DNA from: Ottelia alismoides
Lineage: Eukaryota; Streptophyta; Magnoliopsida; Alismatales; Hydrocharitaceae
Direction of reading: 5' to 3'
NCBI GenBank assembly: GCA_037367405.1
Contig: JAZKJV010002334.1
Span: 620,001 to 684,000, forward strand
Length of the DNA stretch: 64,000 bases
The notes beneath the pieces were generated by a model that saw nothing but the letters and a program-made list of their open reading frames with translations, made no database searches and was not told where the DNA came from. The first letter of the stretch is position 1; each line of letters opens with the position of its first letter. Below are positions 58,701 to 61,700 of this stretch, piece by piece. The position numbers were made by a program, and so were the translations under genes.

Positions 58701-61700
58701 TGTATTTTTAGTGGCTTTAAAGGTCAGTGACTTATCTACCTAATTTTTAGGGGTTTTTAATAATAAAATAATTACAAGAAGAATAAAGAGAATTAAAAAC
58801 AATAATTTAATGGTAAAATATATACAATATAGTACACGATAAAAACAAAGAATTAAAGGTGATTTTATTGGATTATTTAAGACAGGGGTTTTAATATGTG
58901 CCTTTTAGCATGATGAATTCGAGATTCATCACCTACCCACAGCAGAACTCCTTCGCATCACCGGAAAGCATCTTCAATCTCTGCAGCATCTCTTCTAACT
59001 CAGTCTAGAGGTTCGCTTTGAGGTTCCAAACCTCCACATGAAGGTTTTCTCTTCCTGAAGGTTCCCAGGGCATAGCCGCACGGCAGATCCGGCCATTGAA
59101 CCTCGCCGTAGAAACCCCTTTTCCAGAAAGGATCCTCTTGAAGACCTGCAGGAACCCTCCCGTAGACGATCGCGCTTCTTAGGACAATCCGAAAGGCAAC
59201 ACCGCTCCTCTCCATACGTCTCCCAGCGACAGTGGCACCACAAATCAGGGATCCTGCCCTCCAGGCTACGCCACCCCATATCCTCCTTCGCGCGAGTCGA
59301 GCGCACCTCCTCTTCCTGGGAGCTCTCCCCGCCACTTCGACAAATCAGGGCTCTTGTTGAGCTCCCAGCGCCACTGCATCCCCTTAGATGTGGGCTCCTC
59401 CTTAGCGGGCATCCCACTTCTCGCATCCTCTACTTATCCTCCGGAGGAGAGCGAGAGCGTGCGAGCTCCACTATTGGACAGAAATGACTGGATCATGGCT
59501 AGGGTTCCAGCAGATCTAATGGCGACGGCGGCATCCAGTCGCTGCATCACAGGCGGTGGCGGAGAAGTGCAGACCCCGACCTCCTCCTCTCTTACTTCTC
59601 CATCAAGCGACGACGGTGGGTTCTTTGAAAAAAGGTTCCAAGTGGGAACCCTAAATAAGCCAGGCTAAATTATTAAAAAAATCTGATGCTATTGTAAGCC
59701 CTAAGATTGGCCAAAGAAAAATGAGATGGGCCGAGAAAAGAAAAGGGGAGAGAGACCTCGTTAAAAAAAGTTGCATGCTTTAAAAAAATCGTAAGCAGAA
59801 AAAATATGATGAATAAAAACCCGAAGAAAGGTCGAAAGGATTAAAAAAAGTGGCTAAAAAATGATTTGTGAAAAAAAGTACATGTTTTGTTTCTCCCAAC
59901 TTGATCCATGATTCTTATTCTATCAAATATGGGAGAAAGGGGGAGTCAGAGCTATATTCTTCATGGCATCTGCACGTCCACGACTGACAGACCGACACTC
60001 CAGATTTCTTTGATCATCCATCTTCACGAGCATCAAATTCTTCGTCAGGGTGTATACTTCTTCTTTTACGACCCGATCAGTTTCTCGCGTTGCACTTCTT
60101 CTGCAGTGATTCTTCTCCAGGCACGATAGAGATATGTTTTGATGACCTGCAGGCACGACAGAGATACGTTCCGGTGACCTGATATCACAGTGGTTCTACA
60201 GGCATGACAGAGATACGTTCCGATGACGCAAAGGAGACACATCCTCGTGCGAGGCCTTCTACCAGCAGCGGATGTGTTCTTCTTGTGATGTATCGTGAAG
60301 ACGTATTATATACTTTCTTTTTGTTACAAGCTGCAGCTTTCTCAGCTCCAGCTTGAGGAGGAGTGATAGAGAATGTAATAGGTGGGTAATTGGATCTCCC
60401 CAAGATCCAATTACCCCACTCAATTTTAGTCCCATATGGATGAGCGGTGGGACTCTGGTCTATCTGAGGGGTTATATAAGGAGCCCCTCACCCCCTATAC
60501 TCATTAAGAAATTCAATAGAATATATGCCCCTTTGAGGGCTTCTCCTGTGATTTCATCCCGCTCCTTAGGGAGTAGGGTTCCACGTAAATCTTTGTGTTC
60601 TTGATGTTTATTATTTTGTTTATCGATTTCGCTTCATCTTCTCAGATTACAAGTATAAATCCCATCACACTCCTTCAAGAATCGGAACAACAATCTTTCT
60701 ATTTATCTATCTTCCTTTAAGCAATGGTTACTCATTATCCTTTGTGCACACTACCTATCCAGTAATAGCTACCATACATCCCTAAATAATTGCCCCTTAT
60801 CCCACATTTCCTACTAAACAACAATCAAACAGTGAAAAAGGGATAATTCCAACTTATCCAGATCTTATCCCTTAAACACAGATCCCACCGACCAAAAACG
60901 ATTCGGGAATCAATCCTTATTTCATTATCCCGCCAACTCATCTATCATATCTTATCTCACAGCCAAACAAGAAAGATAAATGATCTAAAACATAAGTACC
61001 CGTTTCACAAAGAAAAAGCAGGGTGAGCCTAAGCTCTATCCAGAGAGGTAGCGTTTCTTATTTGGTTGTCATGACAAAGTTTACAATCTTGCTAGCTTTC
61101 TTATCCAGTTGTCATAACAGTTTACAATCTTGCTAGCCTACAAATGCACTGGAAAACTAAACTTTCTGTGTCAACATCATGATTCTCCCATGACCGTTAA
61201 AAATAGGCCATTCCTCTAGCTACCTACCGGCTAAATTATCCATACCAGAGGTCACTACAGAAGATATTTCATTTTGGAAGACAAATATATTCACTCATCA
61301 TGACGACGATGATGAATAAAAAACAGAATAATATAAAATAATTCAAAACAGATAAATTGCAGCACATCTAGACATACATTTTTTAATGCAGAAAAGGACT
61401 TTTTCCTGATATTCGAATCGGGAGCATATATAATGGTCTTCTCAATGGCCTGAACGAAACCGTTAATCAGTATCGAATAGCAATCAAATGAAAAAAAAAT
61501 ATAGCTAGAAATACCTGCAAACATGCAAAAAGACTGATCATAATGGATGAGCCATATGTGTGTTCATCACCATATTCCCCAGACTTTCGTACGCATGCAA
61601 TGCTCAACAATAGGTCGATGGCGTGTGATTTTACCCACCAAGGAAACTCAGGCGATGAGAGAATATGTCTGAACATGCTTATTGCTTGCCACCTCTTAGT

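Larger units (their letters stand above)
55435..60651 (+). mobile_element. Large non-autonomous LTR retrotransposon, TSD AGTAT
   Basis: LTRs 55,435-55,725 and 60,364-60,651 begin TG.TAGAGAATGTAATA and end ATTACA(ACA). AGTAT is duplicated at 55,430-55,434 and 60,652-60,656. TGGTATCAGAGCAGTCG follows the 5' LTR and CCAGCTTGAGGAGGAG precedes the 3' LTR. The 4.6-kb interior has no gag-pol: it has a C/G-rich block (56,750-57,750), an ACGTGG/GATCCAACGG-rich block (58,020-58,480), a second C/G-rich block (59,000-59,640) and purine-rich text. ATGGGAGAAAGGGGGAGT at about 59,930 is shared with the 37.3-kb element. Confidence 0.92.
22286..61377 (-). other. Giant ALF4 intron, 39,092 bp
   Basis: Defined by the donor AAT|GTATGT at 61,377 and the acceptor TTCTGCCAG at 22,286. 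Both flanking exons are phase 0 and contiguous in the family alignment. It is largely transposons: a 5.1-kb hAT, several LTR elements, two copia elements, LINEs, a SINE, foldback MITEs. Sense and antisense elements are mixed. Recognisable non-transposon intron sequence remains mainly at 22.3-23.1 kb, 53.2-53.9 kb and 60.7-61.4 kb. Confidence 0.85.

Noticed and set aside
59000..59426. Minus-strand 111-143-codon frames in the 55.4-kb element
   Set aside because: Antisense to the element, overlapping in two frames, with no recognisable motif.
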